From Liquorilactobacillus sicerae (GTDB lineage: Bacteria > Bacillota > Bacilli > Lactobacillales > Lactobacillaceae): a DNA stretch of 64,000 bases. The DNA lies in assembly GCF_029916425.1 (NCBI RefSeq), contig NZ_JAHAVQ010000007.1, forward strand, positions 1-64,000, written 5' to 3'. Shown here piece by piece: positions 1 to 7,888 of this stretch (positions within the stretch are counted from its first letter, which is position 1; the number at the start of each line of letters is the position of its first letter). The notes under the pieces are model-generated. The model was given only the letters and a program-made list of their open reading frames with translations, was not told the DNA's origin and did no database searches. Made by a program: the position numbers and the translations under genes.

Positions 1-502
1 TGGCAATTCGCTCCCGATCGGCTGTCAATTGCTTATCCATGGCTTCTTGGATGGCTACCGATGGTGTCAATTCATCAATATTGACCCGATCAACATTGAT
101 CCCGTAAACGTTCGTTAAATCACCAATAGCTGCAGCCAAGTTAGCATTGATCTTCGACGTTGAGCCAAGTGCATCGGTTAACTCCAACCGGCCAATAATA
201 TCTCGCAAATGACCGCGAACTAATTGCGACATTGATTCAACTGAATCTGTATTTTCGTAAGTGTACTTTTGTGCATCAGTTACATGATAGTTTAACGTCA
301 CACTGGCTTTAATATCCGCGTTGTCTTTAGTAATCACTGAATATTGTGATAATTTCAATGGTCGCATTGCTAAATTAACCGTTTTAATCCGTTGGAAAAG
401 CGGCAGATAAAAATGCAGTCCGGCATCAACTGTGCGCCGATATTTGCCAAGCGTTTCAACCAAGCCTTGACAATTTTGATGGACTACCCTAAACCCTAAC
501 AT
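1..502 (-). CDS. SPFH/Band 7 (stomatin-like) protein, 3' end cut by window edge
   Basis: Partial gene: about 167 N-terminal residues are in the window and the rest lies off the left edge. The start is ATG at 502 with a GGGGGG ribosome binding site just upstream. The translation opens MLGFRVVHQNCQGLVETLGK and continues with YRRTVDAGLHFYLPLFQR, NLAMRP, a SVTLNYHVTDAQKY stretch and VNIDELTPSVAIQEAMDKQ, which is the usual stomatin/prohibitin order. SPFH proteins form membrane-associated oligomers that organise lipid domains. Most stomatin-like proteins have an N-terminal membrane segment before the VxQ...LGKY region; here translation starts directly at that region, so no membrane anchor is visible. 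It follows, 28 bp downstream, the RHH-NfeD gene, matching the widespread NfeD-stomatin pairing. Confidence 0.85.
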   Translation of the reverse strand, partial: MLGFRVVHQNCQGLVETLGKYRRTVDAGLHFYLPLFQRIKTVNLAMRPLKLSQYSVITKDNADIKASVTLNYHVTDAQKYTYENTDSVESMSQLVRGHLRDIIGRLELTDALGSTSKINANLAAAIGDLTNVYGINVDRVNIDELTPSVAIQEAMDKQLTADRERIA

Positions 503-530
503 ATAATTTCCCCCCTAGATTGCTTGCAGT

Positions 531-875
531 TTAAAGATCAACTGGCCGCAAAGTTAAAATATTTCCATTGGCTTCAATAATGATATAATCCTTCTTCGCC
601 TGAAAGTCCGCATTGCCTTCGATCAAATAGCGATAGTAGATACCATCGACTTGAGCCAGCCCATTTTCTGGATCAATCTGCCGGCTAGTCACTGCTTTGC
701 CTAGAAACTGGCGATGTTCCAGTGAAGCTGCTGGCTTAAAAGGCCGCAACTCACGTTCAATCAAGGTAATCAGCAAACTGTTAAGACTGCGATTTTCCTG
801 CTTAGCTCGCTGTTCCAGTTGAGCTTTCAATTTGCTTGGCAAACGCAGCAAAAAAGTTGTCGTTTCTTCTGCCAA
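531..875 (-). CDS. Ribbon-helix-helix / NfeD-like OB-fold fusion protein
   Basis: 114 residues, TTG start at 875 behind an AGGAGG site. Residues about 7-45 (TTFLLRLPSKLKAQLEQRAK followed by ENRSLNSLLITLIEREL) read as an Arc/MetJ-type ribbon-helix-helix DNA-binding domain. Residues about 53-114 begin EHRQFLGKAVTSRQIDPENG, then LAQVDGIYYRYLIEGNADF and end YIIIEANGNILTLRPVDL. That pattern (G-K/V start, 'G.v.vdG..Y.A..eg', 'v.v....g..L.v.p') is the soluble OB domain at the C-terminus of NfeD proteins. NfeD genes usually sit beside stomatin genes, as here, but normally carry membrane segments or a protease domain instead of a DNA-binding domain. The fusion and partnership are seen in the sequence; transcriptional autoregulation is inferred from the palindrome over its promoter. 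Confidence 0.7.
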   Translation of the reverse strand: MAEETTTFLLRLPSKLKAQLEQRAKQENRSLNSLLITLIERELRPFKPAASLEHRQFLGKAVTSRQIDPENGLAQVDGIYYRYLIEGNADFQAKKDYIIIEANGNILTLRPVDL

Positions 876-896
876 AATGATCCTCCTTTCTGCTAT

Positions 897-935
897 CTGA
901 TATTACCATGATATCAGTGAAATATTAAAAGTCAA
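897..935 (-). promoter_or_regulatory. Promoter and palindromic operator of the RHH-NfeD/SPFH operon
   Basis: On the minus strand a -35 TTGACT (935-930) and a -10 TATCAT (913-908) are separated by 16 bp. The -10 lies inside a perfect inverted repeat, CTGATAT (897-903) / ATATCAG (911-917), 7-bp arms with a 7-bp spacer. The placement suits autorepression by the RHH protein encoded just downstream. The -35 overlaps the stop codon of the upstream helicase gene. There is no U-tract, so a terminator is less likely. Confidence 0.55.
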
Positions 936-3817
936 TTATTTTCAACACCCGTCAGTAGGCGGTAATATTGATACGCTACTGGCTGTTGCAACTGCAAGAG
1001 CATTTCAACCGCTGTTTTGGTTCGCTGCTGACCGCTTTTAAGTTGGACTTCACGAGCCCGGGTTGGCCGACATGTCCCTAAATAAAAGAAGTTTTTACCC
1101 TCTGCATCACTTCTTTTGGCAAACAAATGGATCGTTACTTGGTAGTTGTCCTGTTGATCATGCGCCAATAGCTGCTGGACTTCAGGTGAATCAAGATGGC
1201 GTGGACTGCGGGTATACCAGCGAATCGTTGCTCGGTCTAAAAAATAGTTAGTATAACTGCCAGCCCGGGCATTTCGGTCAGTATCTTTTTGATAAGTTAC
1301 GAAGACGGGACAAGCAGTCTGACCAACCCGATAACCATACAGTGGCGCACTAACATCTAACGGCCAGTTCAACAAACGACAGACATCTTTCCGGGTATAT
1401 TTTTGATAAAGGGTCAATGGTCGTTGTGAGCAATATTGGCTTGAACGCAGCAAGCCCGCGGTCAAGACATCATCCCACAGCCGTTGAAACCAGGGAAGCT
1501 CTGTTAACCAATGATACAGTGTCTGATTTAAAATGTAGTAGCCATTTTTTTCGACTACTAAGGGCTGATTGCCATACTTGGCTGCTTGCAATTGTTTACC
1601 GGTCTTAACGTGATAAAAATCCAAGTTTAAAACTTTTGCAACTGAGTTTAAAACTGCTTGATCACAATAGCAATTATGCCGCTGCAACAAGGCAAGGTAG
1701 TCTTGACGGGCTAAACTCGGCTGGCGGCTAAGTTTTTGCAACAATAATAATTCATGTTGGCGCATTCCATTGATCAGTTCTTTAGTAGCAAAACTGAGCC
1801 ACTGATCAGCTAAAGGTGGTAAAACCGGCAAAGTTTCTTTCATTTTGGACAAAAATTGATAGTAATTATCAATTTGCTGATTTTGGGCAAAGACTTGGAC
1901 ATCCACCAATTGCTGCCGCGCAAAATCCGCTAAAAGCGGGATACGGCCTAAGCGCTGTTTTAATTGCTGATACGCCTGCCGTAAACGTAAGAAGGCATCT
2001 AGTTTAACATGTTGCAACGAGTTATAGATCTGTTGACGGGCCACTTTAGTGAAAGTGATCGTTGACAAGCCCAAAACTGGTTCTAATTCTAAAGTTTGGC
2101 GAGCATGATCTTTGTTTAATGAGTGATCCTCAGTTAAAGCTAACGGAATCAAATAGTTATTTTGATAATTTCCTATGAAATCCAAGACTGTCACATATTT
2201 TTTCCCGGGCGCCAAACGCAAACCGCGACCCAGTTGTTGCAGGAAAACAATTTGTGATTGTGTATTCCGTAGCATTACAATTTGATTGATCGTTGGGATA
2301 TCGATCCCCTCATTAAAAATATCAACTGTGACCAAATACTCCAATCGACCAGTTTCTAATTTGTGAACTAAATTTTCGCGCTGACGAATCGAATCAGTTC
2401 CGTCAACTGCCCGGGCAGGATGACCGTGATCACTTAAAGCTTGAGCAATCTGCTCGGCTTCCTGACGCCGAGTGCAAAAAATCAAGCCTCGATTTGGCTG
2501 AGTCTGATCACGGTAATATTCCAGTTGCGCCAAAATATAATTAACTCGTTTGGGCGCAATTAATTGTCGCAATGGAGCTTTATCCGTCAGCAGCTGGCCC
2601 TGGTATTGATAATCCCTGATTCCAATGTAATGAAAAGGGCAAAGCATTTTGGCTGCCAAGGCATCTTTTAAGCGAATCTCGTAGGCAATATTATAATCAA
2701 ATAATTGAAAAATACTATAATCATCGCTGCGCTCTGGAGTGGCCGTCATCCCTAAACAAAATTGCGGATGAAAATAGGCCAGCAATCGTTGATAACTAGC
2801 GGCTCCAGTTCGATGAGCCTCATCAATCAGCAAATAATCAAAAGCTGTTGGGGAAAATTGCTTTAAAACTGCTGGTTTATTGAGCGTTTGAATCGTTGCA
2901 AATAAATATTTAGCTGACGTTTGCTGAAAATTACCACTTAAAATACCAAAGTCACTGGCTGGGCCGCCCAAAATTTCACGAAAACTAGCCAACGCCTTTT
3001 TTAAAATCTGCTCGCGATGAACCACAAACAACATGCGCTGCGGAGCAAACTGCTGAACATCTAAGGCTCCGAGATAAGTTTTGCCAGTTCCGGTTGCTGA
3101 AATCACCAGTCCACGCTGGGCTTTAGTTTGACGCAAGGCTGCTAACTGTTTCAAGGCGCTTTGCTGCATTTGATTAGGTTTGATCGGCCTTTTATCAGCT
3201 TGGGATTCAGTCACCAGCGGTGTTACCTTTGATTGATAGCGTTGCTGATAAGCTTTTAACCATTGAACCGTCAGTGGTTGACCAGTTTGCCAGAGTTGGT
3301 TTAATTCTTGCTGAACTCGTTGGGTCAAAGTACCTTGCTTTAAAGAATTCAGTTCCAAGCTCCATTCATAGTTCTGTAAAAGCGCGGCACGGGTAAAATT
3401 AGCGCTGCCAATAATCATCGTCTGATAAATTGGAGTTTGATGTTCAAAATAGTAGCCTTTGACGTGAAATCCAGCTAAAGGTGAAATTCTAACTGCTAAG
3501 TTGGGAATCTTCAATAATTCAGCTAATGCAGCTGGCTGATTAAATGACAAATAATCGGACGTGATCAGTTGGCCGCTAAGCTGCTTTTCAGCTAGATCAG
3601 CCATCACTGCTTTAAACGGCGGCAGCATATCAGCTGAAATAAAAGCCACCGCAAAACAAAAGGTCCGGCAAGTTTCCAGTTGCTGGCGCAAGTGTTCCCA
3701 AATTGTTTCGGTTGATGAATTCGTTAGCAGTTGCGGTTGCAAATTATTATTTGCGGTCAACTGTTGAGCAGCCAGGCCGCTAACTGCTGCTTGAGCAATC
3801 ATTTGATCAAAATCCAT
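932..3817 (-). CDS. PLD-nuclease / superfamily II helicase / DUF3427 protein
   Basis: 961 residues. The N-terminus has a phospholipase D-type nuclease half-site: HVK at 118-120, then GSANFTRAAL from 137 with the Asn/Glu that follow. The SF2 helicase core has Walker A ATGTGKT (241-247), a DEAH box (332-335), TATPE near 358, and QQLGRGLRLAPGKKY near 530. The C-terminal third carries DUF3427 signatures: LYQKYTRKDVCRLLNW, the CPVFVTYQKD segment, and KRSDAEGKNFFYLG. This COG3886/COG1061 architecture is common in Firmicutes, but the cellular role is not settled; restriction-like defence or DNA repair are both possible. All motifs look intact. The ATG at 3817 has only a weak purine-rich ribosome binding site. 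Confidence 0.88.
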   Translation of the reverse strand: MDFDQMIAQAAVSGLAAQQLTANNNLQPQLLTNSSTETIWEHLRQQLETCRTFCFAVAFISADMLPPFKAVMADLAEKQLSGQLITSDYLSFNQPAALAELLKIPNLAVRISPLAGFHVKGYYFEHQTPIYQTMIIGSANFTRAALLQNYEWSLELNSLKQGTLTQRVQQELNQLWQTGQPLTVQWLKAYQQRYQSKVTPLVTESQADKRPIKPNQMQQSALKQLAALRQTKAQRGLVISATGTGKTYLGALDVQQFAPQRMLFVVHREQILKKALASFREILGGPASDFGILSGNFQQTSAKYLFATIQTLNKPAVLKQFSPTAFDYLLIDEAHRTGAASYQRLLAYFHPQFCLGMTATPERSDDYSIFQLFDYNIAYEIRLKDALAAKMLCPFHYIGIRDYQYQGQLLTDKAPLRQLIAPKRVNYILAQLEYYRDQTQPNRGLIFCTRRQEAEQIAQALSDHGHPARAVDGTDSIRQRENLVHKLETGRLEYLVTVDIFNEGIDIPTINQIVMLRNTQSQIVFLQQLGRGLRLAPGKKYVTVLDFIGNYQNNYLIPLALTEDHSLNKDHARQTLELEPVLGLSTITFTKVARQQIYNSLQHVKLDAFLRLRQAYQQLKQRLGRIPLLADFARQQLVDVQVFAQNQQIDNYYQFLSKMKETLPVLPPLADQWLSFATKELINGMRQHELLLLQKLSRQPSLARQDYLALLQRHNCYCDQAVLNSVAKVLNLDFYHVKTGKQLQAAKYGNQPLVVEKNGYYILNQTLYHWLTELPWFQRLWDDVLTAGLLRSSQYCSQRPLTLYQKYTRKDVCRLLNWPLDVSAPLYGYRVGQTACPVFVTYQKDTDRNARAGSYTNYFLDRATIRWYTRSPRHLDSPEVQQLLAHDQQDNYQVTIHLFAKRSDAEGKNFFYLGTCRPTRAREVQLKSGQQRTKTAVEMLLQLQQPVAYQYYRLLTGVENN

Positions 3818-3857
3818 TTCTTATTATCCATCCATTTTTCATTATTATTTATTCTCA

Positions 3858-3886
3858 GTATAATGCAAAAAAAATCTCTAAGACAA
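3858..3886 (-). promoter_or_regulatory. Probable promoter of the helicase gene
   Basis: Minus strand: -35 TTGTCT at 3886-3881, 17 bp, -10 TATACT at 3863-3858, about 40 bp before the ATG. The same stretch forms a weak hairpin (TCTCTA near 3875-3880 and TAGAGA near 3910-3915) with a run of eight T that may end transcription of the oppA remnant. Confidence 0.4.
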
Positions 3887-3925
3887 TTCTGCCACTCACA
3901 GTTTGACCTAGAGAATTTGATTTAA

Positions 3926-4852
3926 TTATTTTTTATAAGCATACTTATAATTCCATTGCGTACCGGCCGTGTTGTGAATAATTCCTTTTACATCCGATTT
4001 TTGCAAATACGAAGTTACCTGCTGATAAATTGGTGTGACTCCTTGATCTTGATTAAAGATTCGCGCAGCCGCCACTAGATCTTGCCAGCGTTTGGTGGAA
4101 TTATTAGCATCTTGATTTTGAGCTTGCTGGATCAGCGCATCATACTTAGTATTCGAATAGTCGCCATAATTATAAGATGTTCCCGTAACTGGAATCTGTA
4201 AAAACGTGATCGGATCATTAAAGTCTCCACCCCAGCCTGACAAGTAAAGATCAAAATCACCTTTTTGAGCCTTTTGCAAAGCATTATTTCCCGGAACACT
4301 GCGAATTGTGATCGACAAGCCCGGCAAAACTTTTGCATATTGCGATTGCAAATATTGAGCCACCACACTACTACTGCTATCATCATTTGATGCCAGCAAA
4401 GTCAATTTTAACTTTTTGAGACCAGTTTCTTGCAAAGCTTTTTCCCAGTATTTTTTGGCTAAAGTCGGCCGGTAAGCAACCGTGTTCTTAACGGTCTGTT
4501 GATCAGCAAAGTCTTTCCCCGTCTGTGGATCATCCGCTAAGCCTTTAGCGACAAAACCTTTTGGCAGATACGAACCATCCCCTAAAACCTTTTTGGTCAG
4601 GACCTGACGATCGATTGCCAATGACAAAGCTAACCGTAAATTACGATTATTCAAAGCTTGGCGTTTTTGTGAATCATGATCCTTAAAATTGTAAGCCAGA
4701 TATGAAATATATGAATATGGATAGGCCATCAAGACTTTGAAGTAAGCAATCGGTTTATCCAATTTAATAACAACGGTTTGTTGATTCGGTGCACTGATCC
4801 CGATTTGATAGACTGCTAATTCTTTTTGTAAAGTCGCCTGATGTAAAATCAA
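3926..4852 (-). pseudogene. oppA: Remnant of oligopeptide-binding protein OppA
   Basis: 308 codons survive of a family usually about 540 residues long. There is no signal peptide or lipobox; the open frame opens inside the mature protein (VVIKLDKPIAYFKVLMAYP) and upstream codons reach TAG within 20 bp. Directly after the PYSYISYLAYNFKDHDSQK segment comes ALNNRNLRLALSLAIDRQVL, which in intact OppA lies roughly 100 residues further on, so an internal block is also missing. The C-terminal half (GDFDLYLSGWGGDFNDPITF, then GDYSNTKYDALIQQA) is well conserved. No opp permease or ATPase genes are near. It cannot make an exported binding protein. Confidence 0.8.
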
Positions 4853-5102
4853 CTGAGGTATTTCTGTCTAATGTTCTTTTGCCCATTCAGGAACAATGTT
4901 CAAATTTCAAACAATTAATAAAGGAACCATAATTTTTATAACTAGCGGTTTATTAATGATTAGCTACTTATTTTTTCTGATGCCTTTTTTCATAAATCTA
5001 TTACAAATCACCCTCGCCTGACATGAATGGTTATAAAACTAATAAATACTTCAAAAATCAAGCATTTAACCTTTTATTCATATTTTTTTTGCAAATATTT
5101 TT
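4853..5102. other. AT-rich intergenic region, no gene seen
   Basis: Between the oppA remnant and the choloylglycine hydrolase gene. Very AT-rich; no open frame with a ribosome binding site and no recognisable missing OppA N-terminus. Only the hydrolase promoter at its right end is interpretable. Confidence 0.5.
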
Positions 5103-5131
5103 TTGATATTTAGATGATAATCAATTATAAT
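5103..5131 (+). promoter_or_regulatory. Promoter of the choloylglycine hydrolase gene
   Basis: -35 TTGATA at 5103-5108, 17-bp spacer, -10 TATAAT at 5126-5131. The ribosome binding site AAGGAGG follows at about 5148-5154 before ATG 5163. Confidence 0.7.
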
Positions 5132-5162
5132 TATCTCATCTTAACTTAAGGAGGTTTTTATA

Positions 5163-6182
5163 ATGTGTACATCGATGACAATCAAATCCCGTGATGGGCA
5201 TTACTTTTTTGGGCGAACACTAGATTGTTTTCCGCATTTTCTAGATGATGACCCCCGTTTTCAAGCACAAATGTCGATTTTTCCTAAAGGTACTCAGCTT
5301 CAAGGACAATTAGAAACTTGGCAAACAAAATACACACTCGGTTTAATGAACATCAAAAATACCATTGCTTGTTACGATGGTTTCAACGAAGCTGGTTTAG
5401 CTGGTGGTCTAAATGCTTTAGGTGAATGTACTTGGGCTGATCAAGCTGAAATCAAAGCTGCTGGATTATCTCCATTGATGGGCGAAGAGGTCATTACTTA
5501 CATGCTGAGCCATTACAAATCTGTCGCTGAAATCAAAGCTGATTTTCAAAAATATGCTTTAGCTGATGTTGAATTTGCCTCAGCAGTCAACAGCAACATC
5601 TTTAAAAAAATTCCTTCACACTACATCTTCGTTGATCCTTCTGGTGATAGCATCATTCTTGAACCAGTCAATCATGGGCGCTTCAAGCTTTATAACAGCA
5701 TTGGTGTTATGACTAATAGTCCTGAATATGACTGGCAGGTTACTAATTTGCGCAACTATGTTCAACTTCAAGGCTATAATGCTGGCAATACTCAGCTAAC
5801 AGCAACTACCACTAATAGCAATATTCTCTTAAATGAAATTGGTTATGGCTCCGGTCTGCTGGGCTTGCCGGGGGACTATACTTCAACTTCTCGGTTTGTG
5901 CGAGCAGCTTTTCTGACCCGCTACATCGATGAGTTTGACAGCCAAGATGGTATCAATGTTTTGTTTAATACTTTTACGACTGTTATGGTTCCAAAGGGCA
6001 TCGAACATGTTTCAGCAACTTCAACTGCCAGCGATAGTACTCTTTATTGGTCAGGTTATGATCTTTTTGAAAAGACGTTCTACGTCAAGAGTGCTAAATC
6101 AAATACTTGGCGCAAAAATAAAATTACTGATTTTGAAACCATAACTCATTTCGAAATTCCTCAGGAAAATGTCTTTGCTTAA
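5163..6182 (+). CDS. Choloylglycine hydrolase family amidase (bile salt / penicillin V type)
   Basis: 339 residues beginning MCTSMTIKSRDGHYFFGRTL. Removal of Met exposes Cys2, the N-terminal nucleophile of this Ntn-hydrolase family. Arg18 and Asp21 (GRTLD), the Asn of GVMTNSPEYDWQVTNL, and the Arg of GLPGDYTSTSRFVRAAF match the catalytic and oxyanion residues of bile salt hydrolases and penicillin V acylases. No signal peptide, so cytoplasmic. Length is typical (about 315-340). Substrate cannot be assigned from sequence: lactobacilli carry both bile-salt and acyl-homoserine-lactone/penicillin V active members. Monocistronic, with its own strong promoter and a terminator-like hairpin downstream. 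It is the only intact gene in a patch of broken genes. Confidence 0.88.
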   Translation: MCTSMTIKSRDGHYFFGRTLDCFPHFLDDDPRFQAQMSIFPKGTQLQGQLETWQTKYTLGLMNIKNTIACYDGFNEAGLAGGLNALGECTWADQAEIKAAGLSPLMGEEVITYMLSHYKSVAEIKADFQKYALADVEFASAVNSNIFKKIPSHYIFVDPSGDSIILEPVNHGRFKLYNSIGVMTNSPEYDWQVTNLRNYVQLQGYNAGNTQLTATTTNSNILLNEIGYGSGLLGLPGDYTSTSRFVRAAFLTRYIDEFDSQDGINVLFNTFTTVMVPKGIEHVSATSTASDSTLYWSGYDLFEKTFYVKSAKSNTWRKNKITDFETITHFEIPQENVFA

Positions 6183-6212
6183 TTTTTTAGACTTTGCATT
6201 TTGATAATCATT

Positions 6213-6273
6213 GGCAAAAGAGTTGCCCACTGCTTAACTGTCAGTAAGTAATTCTTTGCCGATTTTTTATTTT
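6213..6273 (+). terminator. Probable terminator after the choloylglycine hydrolase gene
   Basis: GGCAAAAGA (6213-6221) can pair with TTCTTTGCC (6252-6260) with one bulge, followed by a T-rich run. It abuts the stop codon of the convergent rsiV pseudogene. Confidence 0.45.
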
Positions 6274-7153
6274 AAATAATTTGGATTAACTAGGTCTTTT
6301 TCAATCACCTTGGTTGGAATTACGAATTTGGGATTGCCCATATAACCAAGAGCAATCGCAAATTGATTAAAAACAATTACCAACTGATGCCGGCGATTAA
6401 GATAAAGTGTATGAGCCGCTCGTAAAATTGACCCTTTGACTCCTTCATTTTCAGCCAGATCTTTTTTCGTCCAATAGGTTTTAATAGATGATTTGGCTGT
6501 TTGATCTGATGCTAAGTTTCATTGCTAATCGTTGTTAAATAAGCTTGATTTTTAAACAATAATGGCAGACTTAAAATCGTTTTTGCTTTTTTATCAATCA
6601 CATCATATTTGACAGTTGTTACTGAATCAGCTTTAGCCTCTGTCGTTTGTCGTTTAATAACTAAGAAACGCTGATCAACGACTACTTTTTGATAATCGCT
6701 AGTAACTGTCAGTTTTTCATTTTTATTTTGTTTGATCTCTTTTTCTACTTGCTGATATTTTCGTTGAGCATCGGCTAAGTAACGCCGATTCAAAGAATGG
6801 ATCGCAGCACTTTTTGAATTAATTTGGGGGAACTTTAATTTTAATTTTGATTTGAAAATTAGGAGCTTTCGCTTGAAATTCAGCCCTCGTTATAACGTGA
6901 ACCATTCGGCCGAAAATTGGTATTTTAGCTGTTGCTGAACGCCAAGAAGCTATTGAAGCGATCAACAACCCACCAAGGCTGTCACTATAACTGTACCGGT
7001 TAATTTGCCCCAAAGCTTGAAACGCTGCTGGCGCTGATGCTTTCTGGCCTCCAGCTGAAATAATTGTTGAATTTTCTGTCCAATTTTGTCAGAAATTGCA
7101 ACTGACTGATAAGCTGCTTTTAACACACTTAAAATATCTTTAGTAAATATCAT
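6267..7153 (-). pseudogene. rsiV: Broken anti-sigma factor RsiV (DUF3298 family)
   Basis: Pieces of one RsiV-type anti-sigma factor are spread over three frames. The first piece (7153 down to about 6975) has a cytoplasmic part and a membrane segment, GKLTGTVIVTALVG. After a one-base shift it resumes with LLIASIASWRSATAKIPIFG, then RMVHVITRAEF. A second shift in a C tract near 6830 leads to NSKSAAIHSLNRRYLADAQ and the DUF3298 core ending YLTTISNE. A third shift near 6515 leads to TYWTKKDLAENEG, HQLVIVFNQF and GYMGNPKFVIPTKVIEKDL, ending at TAA 6267-6269. These match the order of RsiV, the lysozyme-sensing membrane anchor of SigV. Three shifts make a working protein very unlikely. Confidence 0.8.
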
Positions 7154-7680
7154 CTAACGTCCTCCCTTCTCTGGAATCTGACGCAATTCGTTTAAGGCAC
7201 GGTATTGAGTTTTAACCGTATTGACGTTCAAGTTCAAAATTGTTCCAATTTCTTGAAGCGTAAAACCCTCAAAAAATTTTAAAATGATGATCTCTTTTGC
7301 CGGACTATCCAACAAATCAATAATTTTCTGTAACTCACGTCTTGTAATCTGCGGAGTGGACAGCATCATTTTTCCAATTCAAAATTTGCCTTGATTGGTT
7401 GATGCTGCTGTGTCCGCCAAAAATCACAACAAGAATTGATCAGAGTTCGATAATACCAAGCAACTGGATCATTAATCACCAAATCAGGCTGTTGATCAAT
7501 GGCTTTTAAAGCTTTATTAAAACTAGTTTGCAAAACATCAAGCGTATCTTGTAGACGATAGGTATAGTTCAAAGCTATTCGATACATTTTGGAATATTTT
7601 GTCTGAACTAATTCCTCCAACTGATTAATAGCTTGTTTACGCTGGCACCTTTTTTGAAATTGATTGAAAATATTTCTCAA
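7154..7680 (-). pseudogene. sigV: ECF sigma factor SigV-like, split by a frameshift between regions 2 and 4
   Basis: Two adjoining frames make one ECF sigma factor of usual length (about 175 residues). The first (7680-7366, TTG start) holds region 2: YSKMYRIALNYTYRLQDTLD, then QTSFNKALKAI and WYYRTLINSCCDFWR. The second (7369-7154) holds region 4: DSPAKEIIILKFFEGFTLQE, IGTILNLNVNTVKTQYRAL. They overlap by ATGA at 7366-7369, directly after a run of five A, so a one-base slip joins them in frame. Either the gene is dead, as the broken rsiV downstream suggests, or two coupled half-proteins are made, as known for the split SigO/RsoA system of Bacillus subtilis. The ECF-type promoter upstream is intact. 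Confidence 0.75.
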
Positions 7681-7705
7681 CGACTTTCTGGTTCCTAATA
7701 ATTAA

Positions 7706-7733
7706 GACGTTGCTAACTCCTAAAAAGTTTGCC
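7706..7733 (-). promoter_or_regulatory. ECF-type (SigV-like) promoter upstream of sigV
   Basis: Minus strand: GCAAACTT with AAAC at 7730-7727, 17 bp, then CGTC at 7709-7706, about 26 bp before the sigV start. AAAC...CGTC is the classic -35/-10 pair of extracytoplasmic-function sigma factors, which normally transcribe their own operon. Confidence 0.6.
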
Positions 7734-7820
7734 GGATTTAGTGGAAAAAATATCGCTAATATTTTCTCATTGAATAATTCGTTTGCGAGTTAAAATGATT
7801 TTTTTTAAATAACTAGGCAA

Positions 7821-7866
7821 TTACTGAGATTGGTGCTACTATTAATATGTACAACCGGTTGTACAT
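7821..7866 (+). promoter_or_regulatory. MarR operator and promoter: perfect 20-bp palindrome
   Basis: ATGTACAACCGGTTGTACAT at 7847-7866 is a perfect palindrome. It abuts a -10 TAATAT (7843-7848) with a -35 TTACTG (7821-7826) 16 bp upstream. Position and symmetry fit an autoregulatory site for the MarR gene that starts 22 bp downstream. Confidence 0.75.
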
Positions 7867-7888
7867 TAATTGAAAGGAATTCAATCAA

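Noticed and set aside
7366-7369. Programmed frameshift fusing the sigV halves
   Set aside because: A5 is short and no stimulatory structure was recognised; three more shifts in rsiV favour decay. Left as an alternative in the finding.
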